15,666 bases of DNA. Source: an uncultured Eubacteriales bacterium. Its GTDB lineage: Bacteria; Bacillota_A; Clostridia; Christensenellales; Aristaeellaceae. Location: NCBI GenBank assembly GCA_902795555.1, contig CADBLV010000204.1:1-15666 (forward strand), given 5' to 3'. Each line of letters opens with the position of its first letter. Position 1 is the first letter of the stretch. A model generated the notes under the pieces. That model did not search any database, was not told where the DNA came from, and saw only the letters and a list, made by a program, of their open reading frames with translations. Below, in pieces: positions 1 through 7,318 of this stretch. The translations under genes were made by a program, and so were the position numbers.

Positions 1-2
1 CT

Positions 3-749
3 GCTTCCGGCGTGAAGGAAATCATGCTCCTCGGCCAGAATGTTAACAGCTACGGCAAGGGGCTGGCGGAGAAAACGACCTTCCCCGACCTTCTCCGCGC
101 CCTGGACACCCTTGGGATTCCCCGCATTCGCTTCATGACCAGCCATCCCAAAGATCTCAGCGACGGTCTGATCGACGCCATGGCTGCCTCCACCCATATT
201 CTCCCTCAGTTTCATCTGCCCGTGCAATCCGGAAGCGACGAAATCCTTCGTCGCATGAATCGGCATTACACGCGCGAACAGTATCTTGATCGTGTGCGCA
301 GGCTTCGTCAGGCGATTCCGGATATCGGTCTGAGCACGGATCTGATCGTTGCTTTCCCCGGCGAAACGGAGGAGCAGTTTCAGGAAACCCTCTCCCTCAT
401 CCGTGAAGTCCGCTTCGACAGTGCCTTCATGTTTGTTTATTCTCCCCGGGTCGGAACCCGCGCTGCCATGCTTCCGGATCAGATTCCGGAAGAGACAGGG
501 AAGGATCGGATCCAGCGCCTGATCGCGCTTCAGGAAGAGCTCCAGCAGCAAACCCTCCTGCGCTTCCTGAACACGGAGGAGGAAGTGCTCGTGGAAAGCC
601 TCAGCAAACGGGATCCCCGCTTCGTTTCCGGCAAGGGCCGACACGGCGTATCGATCACCATTCCGGGAGGCGCGGAGGACATCGGGGAAATCCTTCGCTG
701 CCGTATTACCCAGGTCAAAAACAATACCCTCGCCGCGGAGCGGCTGTAA
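3..749 (+). CDS. miaB: tRNA-2-methylthio-N6-dimethylallyladenosine synthase MiaB, C-terminal part (5' end outside window)
   Basis: MiaB is a radical-SAM methylthiotransferase that adds a methylthio group to i6A37 of tRNAs, using the product of MiaA, whose gene lies downstream here. About 248 codons are visible. The reading frame is open to the left edge, so the GTG at 12 is internal and not a start. Visible are the family segment [14 protein letters not shown], the [16 protein letters not shown] segment of the radical-SAM barrel, the [16 protein letters not shown] stretch, and the [10 protein letters not shown] segment. A C-terminal TRAM-like RNA-binding domain follows from roughly 550 ([12 protein letters not shown] to the end). 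The cysteine motifs for the two Fe-S clusters lie upstream of the window. The next gene is ymcA-like, the same order as B. subtilis ymcB-ymcA. Family assignment is firm. Confidence 0.96.
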   Translation, partial: ASGVKEIMLLGQNVNSYGKGLAEKTTFPDLLRALDTLGIPRIRFMTSHPKDLSDGLIDAMAASTHILPQFHLPVQSGSDEILRRMNRHYTREQYLDRVRRLRQAIPDIGLSTDLIVAFPGETEEQFQETLSLIREVRFDSAFMFVYSPRVGTRAAMLPDQIPEETGKDRIQRLIALQEELQQQTLLRFLNTEEEVLVESLSKRDPRFVSGKGRHGVSITIPGGAEDIGEILRCRITQVKNNTLAAERL

Positions 750-796
750 AAATGATTACAGTAATTCGCAGAGCTGGAGCGAAGAAATCAGCATGT

Positions 797-829
797 GATC
801 TGTAACCCACAGCAGGTTGTGGACGGATC
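797..829 (+). repeat. Palindromic repeat, copy A
   Basis: First of three copies in the window of an imperfect hairpin. The lower stem is 797-803 with 823-829 (one G-T wobble), there is a 3-nt one-sided bulge (804-806), the upper stem is 807-812 with 817-822 (one wobble), and the loop is CAGG. It is preceded by GCATGT, as is copy B. It lies in the miaB to ymcA-like gap. No T-run follows it, so it is not a standard intrinsic terminator. Confidence 0.7.
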
Positions 830-844
830 TTCAGCGCTGCATGT

Positions 845-877
845 GATCCGTAATCCACAGCGAGCTGTGGACGGATC
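845..877 (+). repeat. Palindromic repeat, copy B (48 bp after copy A)
   Basis: Second copy of the same hairpin. The lower stem is 845-851 with 871-877, the bulge is AAT, the upper stem CCACAG/CTGTGG is 855-860 with 865-870, and the loop is CGAG. An A-rich stretch (881-893) follows, then the leader of the ymcA-like gene. Copies A and B start 48 bp apart and both carry GCATGTGATC at the left edge, so they look like a tandem duplication. Copy C sits at 12905. Confidence 0.75.
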
Positions 878-962
878 ATCAAAAAAACAAAACCGTCAAC
901 CGGACTGAACAACAGACGTGAACGATACGGTTCACAGAAAAGAACAAGGAGATCGAAAAGCC

Positions 963-1370
963 ATGAAACAGGTTATGACCAAAGCCCAGGAACTGGCCGA
1001 AGCCATCATTGATTCCGCGCTCTATCTGCGCATGAAGGAGCTGGAAGGGGAGGTTCGGCGTGATCCGGATGCTGCCCGCTGTCTTTCCGACATGATGGAA
1101 AAGCGCCAGAAGGTCGAATCCATTCTCTCTGAAAACAATATGGATCCGGAAAGACTGAAGGTGGCCGGTCAGGAGATGGAAGAAGCAGAAAATCGCATGA
1201 ACGCGAATGAAAAAATCAAGGCCCTGAAGGAAGCCCGAAAGGATTTCCAGATCATGATGGACAATGTCAATAAAATCCTTCGCCTGGTGGTCACCGGCGA
1301 AGTAGCCAATGAAGGATCCGGCGGTTGCACAGGCTCCTGCGAAGGATGCTCCGGCTGCGGCGGTGCCTGA
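963..1370 (+). CDS. ymcA: YlbF/YmcA-family protein (RicA-like) with C-terminal four-cysteine tail
   Basis: A 135-residue, mostly helical, charged protein of the YlbF/YmcA family. In B. subtilis, YmcA (RicA), YlbF and YaaT form a complex that carries Fe-S clusters and works with RNase Y in mRNA maturation. Its place between miaB and mutS is the position of B. subtilis ymcA, which supports YmcA over YlbF. I chose ATG 963, with AAGGAG at 946-951, over the in-frame GTG at 918, which has no clear ribosome site and lies inside a small inverted repeat (918-923 with 930-935). The C-terminus after about residue 117 is glycine-rich with Cys122, Cys126, Cys129 and Cys132 (CX3CX2CX2C), suggesting metal or Fe-S binding. 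Binding itself is inferred. There is no cotE between this gene and mutS. Confidence 0.82.
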   Translation: MKQVMTKAQELAEAIIDSALYLRMKELEGEVRRDPDAARCLSDMMEKRQKVESILSENNMDPERLKVAGQEMEEAENRMNANEKIKALKEARKDFQIMMDNVNKILRLVVTGEVANEGSGGCTGSCEGCSGCGGA

Positions 1371-1479
1371 GGCATATCCTGTTCGCAATCCGAAACCACG
1401 GAGCGATCAGCTTTGCATGTGATGATCTGAAGCGTCGTCTGAATCATTCATTTTTCGCTTATGATGGGAGGAATCCTAC

Positions 1480-4101
1480 ATGGCCCTGTCCCCGATGATG
1501 CAGCAATATCTCCGCATCCACGATGCTTACCCCGATTGCCTTCTTCTCTTTCGTCTCGGGGATTTTTATGAGCTTTTTTTCGACGACGCGAAAACCGCCT
1601 CCCGCGAGCTTGAGCTGACCCTCACGGGCCGTGATTGCGGCCTGGAGGAGCGTGCTCCCATGTGCGGCGTTCCCTTTCATTCTGTTAATACGTATATCGA
1701 AAAGCTGATCGAAAAGGGATATAAAGTCGCCATCTGTGAACAGCTGGAAGATCCGGCTCTGGCCAAAGGACTTGTGGATCGGGATGTGATCCGCGTGATC
1801 ACCGCCGGCACAGTGACCGATCCGACTATGCTTCCCGAAAAAGCCAATAACTATCTCATGTGTGTGTTCCTTCACGGAAGACAGACCGGCATCGCCTATG
1901 CGGATGTCTCAACCGGCGAATTTACCGTCACGGAACCTCCCCGAACCATCCTTCGGGCGGAAATCTCACGAGTGGCCCCGACGGAAATCATGACAAACGA
2001 CGCCGCTGCTCTTCGCGCTGAATGCGGGGGAGAACCGGGCCTTATCTCCGAAGTGAATCCATCCTGGTTTGGATTAAAATCCGCCCGCGAAGCCCTGTGC
2101 TCCCAGTTTCACCTTGATAATCTTACGGCTCTCGGCCTCTCCGATCATTCCGCCGCTGCCTGTGCCGCCGGAGCTGTCGTTCGCTATCTTCGGGAAACCC
2201 AGAAAAATTCCCTCGATCATCTTCAGCCGCCCCGCCTGGCCCAGACCGGCGAATACATGATCCTTGATCCCGCAACCCGCCGTAATCTCGAGCTCACCGA
2301 GAGCCTCCGCGGAAAGGGAAAAAAGGGAACCCTCCTTGCCCTTCTCGATCAGACAGCTACCGCCATGGGTGGACGTCTTCTTCGCTCCTGGCTTGAGCAG
2401 CCCCTCCTTCGGGAGGAAGCGATCAATCAGCGCCTGGACGCGGTGGCAAAGCTGGTCGACAACCTTCTCCTTCGTGAATCACTGGCCACGGAGCTTGCCG
2501 GCGTTTATGATCTGGAGCGCCTCGTCGGCAAAATCGCTTATCAGACGCTGAATGCGAAGGACTGCGTGGCTCTGGCTGCCAGCCTCTCCCGCATTCCCGC
2601 CATCAAGGCCCTTCTTTCCGAAATCGCTCCCGACGGCTCTGAAGTCCCCGAAGATTCTCTTTTAGCCAATCTCTGTGCTGCACTGGATCCCCAGACGGAT
2701 CTGACCGAGCTGCTCACCCGTGCGATCCAGCCGGATCCCCCCTTCGTCATTTCCGAAGGCGGCATCATCCGGGATGGTTATTCCCCTGAACTTGATGAAT
2801 ACAGACAGGCCCAGCAAAACGGCACACAATGGATCCTTTCCCTGGAGCAGCAGGAACGGGAAGCAACCGGCATTAAGAATCTGCGCATCCAGTATAATAA
2901 GGTTTTCGGCTATTATATCGAGGTTACAAAAAGCTTCCTCTCCCAGGTTCCCCAGGAGCGGTATCACAGGAAACAGACGCTTGCGAATGCAGAGCGCTAT
3001 ATGACGCCGGAGCTGAAGGAAATGGAGCAGAAAATCATCGGCGCCCGGGAGCAGTCCATCCGTCTGGAACTCCGCCTTTTCAACGAAATCCGACAGGCTA
3101 TTGCTGCCCGCATCCGTGAAATCCAGCAAACCGCCGAAGCTCTGAAAACCCTCGATGCCATCCAGAGCCTTGCCCGTGCCGCCGTGGACAATCATTATGT
3201 CCGCCCGAAAATCACGAAAGACGGTTCTATCCGAATCTCCGAAGGGCGTCACCCTGTTGTGGAACAGAGCCTCTCCGGCGCCGGCTTTATTCCGAATGAC
3301 ACGTTTCTGGATACTGAGGAAAATCGCATGCTGATCATCACTGGCCCGAATATGGCCGGGAAGAGCACCTACATGCGCCAGGTGGCTCTCATCACCCTTA
3401 TGGCCCAGGTGGGTTCTTTCGTCCCCGCGACGGAAGCTTCTCTCTCGATCTGCGATCGAATCTTTACCCGCGTCGGCGCTTCAGACGATCTGGCTTCCGG
3501 CCAGTCAACCTTCATGGTGGAAATGAGCGAAACCGCCAACATCCTCCGAAACGCCACTCCTGCGAGCCTGATTATCCTGGACGAAATCGGCCGCGGAACG
3601 AGTACCTTTGACGGCCTTGCGATTGCCTGGGCAGTTGTGGAATATATCTGTGACAAGAAAAGAATCGGCGCAAAAACCCTCTTCGCCACCCATTATCATG
3701 AGCTCTCCCAGCTGGAAGGCCATCTCGAAGGAGTCAAAAACTGCTGTGTCGCCGTCAAGGAGCACGGAGAGGATGTGATTTTCCTTCGAAAAATCGTTCC
3801 CGGCGGAGCGGATAAAAGCTTCGGTGTCCATGTCGCCCGACTGGCCGGCGTTCCCCGACCGGTCGTCGCCCGCGCTATGGAAATCCAGGCCCGCCTGGAA
3901 GTGAGCAATATCAATCAGGATGCCATCGGACGCAACATTCTGGGTCAGAACCGCCGCGGAAAAACGGAGCAACAGGACATTTTTGATTATCGGAAAACCG
4001 AATTTATTCAGGAAATCGCGTCTATCGATGTCATGGCCCTGACGCCCATGGACGCCATCAATCTCCTCTTCCGACTGAAGGAAAAAGCCCTGAATATGTA
4101 A
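1480..4101 (+). CDS. mutS: DNA mismatch repair protein MutS
   Basis: A full-length, 873-residue mismatch-recognition ATPase. ATG 1480 follows GGGAGG (1466-1471) with 8-nt spacing. The N-terminal mismatch-binding domain has the Phe-X-Glu motif as FYE at residues 29-31, the residues that wedge into a mispair. The connector, lever and clamp domains follow. The ABC-type ATPase has Walker A GPNMAGKST at 622-630, Walker B with LDE at 700-702 followed by the GRGTSTFDG signature, and the switch histidine in ATHYHE (His738). Near the C-terminus, QQDIF at 831-835 fits the Q-x-(D/L)-(L/I)-F sliding-clamp-binding pattern, as in other MutS proteins. mutL starts about 11-14 nt downstream, so the two are almost certainly co-transcribed. 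Confidence 0.98.
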   Translation: MALSPMMQQYLRIHDAYPDCLLLFRLGDFYELFFDDAKTASRELELTLTGRDCGLEERAPMCGVPFHSVNTYIEKLIEKGYKVAICEQLEDPALAKGLVDRDVIRVITAGTVTDPTMLPEKANNYLMCVFLHGRQTGIAYADVSTGEFTVTEPPRTILRAEISRVAPTEIMTNDAAALRAECGGEPGLISEVNPSWFGLKSAREALCSQFHLDNLTALGLSDHSAAACAAGAVVRYLRETQKNSLDHLQPPRLAQTGEYMILDPATRRNLELTESLRGKGKKGTLLALLDQTATAMGGRLLRSWLEQPLLREEAINQRLDAVAKLVDNLLLRESLATELAGVYDLERLVGKIAYQTLNAKDCVALAASLSRIPAIKALLSEIAPDGSEVPEDSLLANLCAALDPQTDLTELLTRAIQPDPPFVISEGGIIRDGYSPELDEYRQAQQNGTQWILSLEQQEREATGIKNLRIQYNKVFGYYIEVTKSFLSQVPQERYHRKQTLANAERYMTPELKEMEQKIIGAREQSIRLELRLFNEIRQAIAARIREIQQTAEALKTLDAIQSLARAAVDNHYVRPKITKDGSIRISEGRHPVVEQSLSGAGFIPNDTFLDTEENRMLIITGPNMAGKSTYMRQVALITLMAQVGSFVPATEASLSICDRIFTRVGASDDLASGQSTFMVEMSETANILRNATPASLIILDEIGRGTSTFDGLAIAWAVVEYICDKKRIGAKTLFATHYHELSQLEGHLEGVKNCCVAVKEHGEDVIFLRKIVPGGADKSFGVHVARLAGVPRPVVARAMEIQARLEVSNINQDAIGRNILGQNRRGKTEQQDIFDYRKTEFIQEIASIDVMALTPMDAINLLFRLKEKALNM

Positions 4102-4112
4102 AAAAGGAGTAC

Positions 4113-6350
4113 ATGATGCCGAAGATCATTCCTCTCAGTGAAGATATTATCGGGAAAATCGCCGCCGGCGAGGTGGTCGAACGCCCTGCTGCTGCCGTTA
4201 AGGAACTGGTGGAAAACAGCCTCGATGCCGGTGCCGCTGCCGTCACGGTTGAAATCCGGGAAGGCGGGCTGGAGTCCATCCGCGTGACTGACAACGGATG
4301 CGGCATCGAAGAAGGCGATCTCCGACTGGCCTTCGCCCGCCATGCCACCAGCAAGCTCCGCCGTGCGGAAGATCTCGCTACGGTTGCGACCCTCGGATTC
4401 CGCGGCGAAGCTCTCGCCAGCATCGCTGCCGTTGCCCGCGTCTCCCTTCTTACGCATCCCCGATCCCGGGATACGGGCCTGAAGGTTGTCAACGAAGGCG
4501 GCCGCATCGTGAAAATCGGAGAAGCCGCCTGTCCTCCGGGAACAACTGTCCTTGTTGAAGACCTGTTTTATAACGCGCCGGTGCGCCGCGGCTTCATGAA
4601 AAAGCCATCTTCGGAGGCTGCTGCCGTGGGTGATCTTCTGATGCGGCTGATCCTCTCCCGGCCGGATGTCAGCTTTCGTTTTCTCAGCAACGGGAAGGTG
4701 GTTTATCAGTCTGCCGGCGACGGCAGGCTTTCCTCCGCGATACATGCTGTTTTCGGTGCTGCGGCTCTGAAGGCGATGCGCCAGGTGGACGGTATGGAAA
4801 ACGGTGTCCTTCTGAAAGGTTTCGTGGGCGTGGGAGAGCTGGCCCGCGGAAATCGGAATAACGAGTGTTTTTTCATCAATGGCCGTCTGATGTTCAGCCC
4901 TCTTCTTTCATCGGCTCTGGAAGAAGCCTGCCGTGAGCGGGTGATGATCGGGAAATTCCCCATCTGTGTCCTTCATCTCACCATTCCTTATGAAGCCGTG
5001 GATGTCAATGTTCATCCGAACAAGCTGGAGGTTCGTTTTCGGGATGAGACGGCGGTTTCCGAGGCGATCAAAGCGCTGGTTCTGGAATCCCTTCGGGATC
5101 GGGATGCCCTGGAACGGCCTGTTCCCCTGAGACTCGTGCCTGAGAAAGCCGGACCAGCTCATATTCTGTCCGAACCGGCAGGGGAGCTTTCCGGATTTCA
5201 GACATCCCCGGCAAAACCGGCAGAGGAGATTCCGGGATTGCAAACGTTGACAGCAGAACCGACCGGGGAATTTCCGGGATTGCAAACGTCGATAGCAGAA
5301 CCGACCGGGGAATTTCCGGAATTGCAAACGTCCACAGCAGAACCGACCGGGGAGCATCCTGGATTCCAAACGCTTCCGGCTGGACGGAGCGGAGAACTGC
5401 CTGGATTTCAAACGCCTTCGGCAGAACCGACTGGAGAACTGCCTGGATTTCAAACATCTTCGGCAGAACCGACCGGAGAACTGCCAGGATTTCAAACGCC
5501 CCCGGCAAAACCGGCAGTGGAGCTTGTCTCCGATCCGGACAACCTGAAAACACCCCCGGATTCCTTCTCCGTTTCAGTCAGCGATACCATCCCGCCGGCG
5601 GCTCAAGAAATCACGCCGGTTCGTTCTCCTGAGCTCATCCTGTGCGAGACGCCTCTGTCTTCGCCGGCTGTCCCGGATCCATCAAACGATCCCTCTCCGC
5701 AACCTACCCAGGATCCGCTCTTCCATCCTATGGAAGGAGAACAGACCGAAAGCTTTCTGGCCAGTGAACCCCTTCCGATGCGCATCTTCGGCGCCCTTTT
5801 CGATACCTTCATCCTGATTGAATACCATGATCAGCTGCTCCTTGTCGATCAGCACGCCGTGCACGAACGTCTCCTTTTTGACAGAATGATGGCGGAGTTT
5901 GTCGCAGGGGAACAGATGGCATCCCAGGAGCTTCTTGTCCCCCTCGTTTTCAGCGCGACGCACCATGAGCAGCAGATCCTTTCGGAGAACCGGGAGCTCC
6001 TGCAGAAAATTGGTCTGAGCGTTGAACCTTTCGGGGAAACGGACATCGCTGTTCGGGCAGTTCCCATGGTTCTCGGCGAGCCGGAAACACTCCCTTTTAT
6101 CCGGGAGGTTATCGCGGATCTGGAGTCCGGAAAAAACCCGGGCTTTGAAAAGAAACGGGCCGCCGTTCTTCAGACGGCCTGCAAACACGCGGTCAAAGGC
6201 GGGGAGAAGCTTCCCGAGTCCGTTCTTCGCGATCTGGTGGAAACGATGGTTCTGAAAAAGGTGACTCCGACCTGTCCCCATGGGAGACCTCTTGTCGTTT
6301 CTGTTTCTCATCGCGAGCTGGATCGAAAATTCAAACGAATCCAGAACTGA
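4113..6350 (+). CDS. mutL: DNA mismatch repair endonuclease MutL with expanded repeat linker
   Basis: MutL couples mismatch recognition by MutS to strand incision. Two ATGs are adjacent. 4116 has better spacing (6 nt) from AAGGAG at 4104-4109 than 4113. The N-terminal GHKL ATPase shows KELVENSLDAGA (catalytic Glu31, Mg-binding Asn35), DNGCGI, ATSKL and GFRGEAL. Residues 353-464 are an in-frame tandem repeat of 14-residue units inside the flexible linker, which makes the protein (745 residues) longer than usual. The C-terminal domain (from about 556) has DQHAVHERLLFD at 579-590, ACK at 689-691, CPHGRP at 721-726 and FKR at 740-742. These are the metal-site motifs of endonuclease-type MutL, except that the last Glu of DQHA-X2-E-X4-E is Asp590. 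QELLVPL at 605-611 resembles the B. subtilis MutL clamp-binding motif. Confidence 0.97.
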   Translation: MMPKIIPLSEDIIGKIAAGEVVERPAAAVKELVENSLDAGAAAVTVEIREGGLESIRVTDNGCGIEEGDLRLAFARHATSKLRRAEDLATVATLGFRGEALASIAAVARVSLLTHPRSRDTGLKVVNEGGRIVKIGEAACPPGTTVLVEDLFYNAPVRRGFMKKPSSEAAAVGDLLMRLILSRPDVSFRFLSNGKVVYQSAGDGRLSSAIHAVFGAAALKAMRQVDGMENGVLLKGFVGVGELARGNRNNECFFINGRLMFSPLLSSALEEACRERVMIGKFPICVLHLTIPYEAVDVNVHPNKLEVRFRDETAVSEAIKALVLESLRDRDALERPVPLRLVPEKAGPAHILSEPAGELSGFQTSPAKPAEEIPGLQTLTAEPTGEFPGLQTSIAEPTGEFPELQTSTAEPTGEHPGFQTLPAGRSGELPGFQTPSAEPTGELPGFQTSSAEPTGELPGFQTPPAKPAVELVSDPDNLKTPPDSFSVSVSDTIPPAAQEITPVRSPELILCETPLSSPAVPDPSNDPSPQPTQDPLFHPMEGEQTESFLASEPLPMRIFGALFDTFILIEYHDQLLLVDQHAVHERLLFDRMMAEFVAGEQMASQELLVPLVFSATHHEQQILSENRELLQKIGLSVEPFGETDIAVRAVPMVLGEPETLPFIREVIADLESGKNPGFEKKRAAVLQTACKHAVKGGEKLPESVLRDLVETMVLKKVTPTCPHGRPLVVSVSHRELDRKFKRIQN
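5169..5504 (+). repeat. 42-bp in-frame minisatellite in the mutL linker (8 units plus a partial ninth)
   Basis: Eight head-to-tail 42-bp units start at 5169, 5211, 5253, 5295, 5337, 5379, 5421 and 5463, with a partial ninth from 5505. Each encodes 14 residues close to AEPTGELPGFQTxx. Units 3 and 4, and units 7 and 8, are nearly identical in DNA, which points to recent duplication. The outer units (1, 2, 6, 9) are more divergent. Because 42 is a multiple of three, gain or loss of a unit keeps the mutL frame open. Confidence 0.93.
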
Positions 6351-6382
6351 AACCAGACCAGTCGCAGGAAGGAGGAGAAATC

Positions 6383-7318
6383 ATGTCCGAAATCCGCGTC
6401 CGCGTCCTCACGGGACCCACCGCGGTCGGTAAGAGTCTCTGGGCCCTGCGCCTGGCCCGGGAAGCCGATTGGGAAATCTGCTGTATGGACAGCATGCAGA
6501 TCTATCGCCTCCTCGATATCGGAACGGCAAAACCTTCCCCCGAAGAGCGCGCCCTGGTTCCGCATCATCTTCTGGATATCCTGGATCCCCGCGATAGTTT
6601 CTCCGTCGCTCAGTATCGTGAGATCGCCGAACAGACGATTCTGGCCTGTGCCGCCCGGGACAAAGAAGTGCTTTTTGTCGGCGGGACGGGGCTTTATCTC
6701 CAGGCGCTTCTGCATCCCATGGCCCTCGGCGCCATCCCTGCCGACCCGGATCTTCGCGCCGCGCTGAATGCGCAGGCGGAAACCGCGGAGGGCCGTCGGG
6801 CCCTCTGGGAAAAGCTTCGTACCCTTGATCCTGTCACTGCCTCACGCCTTCCGCCGCAGGATCTACGCCGCATCATTCGTGCCATCGAAGTGACCGAAAA
6901 AACAGGAATCCCATTCTCTGCCCAGCCGGTTTCTTCCGCTTCTTCGCCCTTTTCCTGGGCGGTAGCGGCTCTGAATCTTCCTCGTCCCATCCTCTATGAC
7001 CGCATCAACCGACGGGTTTCCGGGATGATGGATGCGGGGCTGAAAGAGGAAGTCGCCGCTCTCCTCGCCGAAGGCGTGCCGGAGGACGCCCAGAGCATGT
7101 CCGCCATCGGCTATCGTCAGATGGTGCCCTGTGTAAAGGGCCTCTGTTCTCCGGAGCAGGCCGCGGCGGAAATCGCCCTTGCCACCCGGCATTATGCGAA
7201 ACGCCAGCTCACTTTTCTCCGCCGCGAACCGACCGTCTCCTGGATTGACGCATCCTCCTCCCATGTGGAAACAGAACTCAGAAAGGCGTTGAACCATTTT
7301 GAATCATTCGAATCATGA
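6383..7318 (+). CDS. miaA: tRNA dimethylallyltransferase MiaA
   Basis: MiaA transfers the dimethylallyl group from DMAPP to N6 of A37 in tRNAs reading UNN codons. The product is the substrate of MiaB, encoded at the left edge. ATG 6383 follows a strong GGAGGAG site (6371-6377). The protein has 311 residues, a usual length. Motifs: P-loop GPTAVGKS at 11-18, DSMQIY with Asp36 as the likely catalytic base, DIGTAKP at 45-51, the HHLLDILDPRDSFSVAQY segment, VGGTGLYLQALL, RRIIRAIEV, and the C-terminal SAIGYRQM and TRHYAKRQLTFLRR segments. It follows mutL by 32 nt and its last 20 nt overlap the next gene. No hfq follows it, unlike in Bacillus. Confidence 0.97.
   Translation: MSEIRVRVLTGPTAVGKSLWALRLAREADWEICCMDSMQIYRLLDIGTAKPSPEERALVPHHLLDILDPRDSFSVAQYREIAEQTILACAARDKEVLFVGGTGLYLQALLHPMALGAIPADPDLRAALNAQAETAEGRRALWEKLRTLDPVTASRLPPQDLRRIIRAIEVTEKTGIPFSAQPVSSASSPFSWAVAALNLPRPILYDRINRRVSGMMDAGLKEEVAALLAEGVPEDAQSMSAIGYRQMVPCVKGLCSPEQAAAEIALATRHYAKRQLTFLRREPTVSWIDASSSHVETELRKALNHFESFES

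Noticed and set aside
12..749. GTG at 12 as the start of miaB
   Set aside because: The frame is open to the window edge and the sequence there is internal to the radical-SAM domain; the gene begins upstream.
850..860. DnaA box (TAATCCACA resembles TTATCCACA) in copy B
   Set aside because: One mismatch, single site, not kept in copies A and C, and no replication gene nearby; the sequence is part of the hairpin stem.
5068..5553. Repetitive minus-strand frames opposite the mutL linker that look like repeat proteins
   Set aside because: The periodicity comes from the 42-bp DNA repeat, which is open in several frames; the mutL frame is continuous with conserved domains on both sides.
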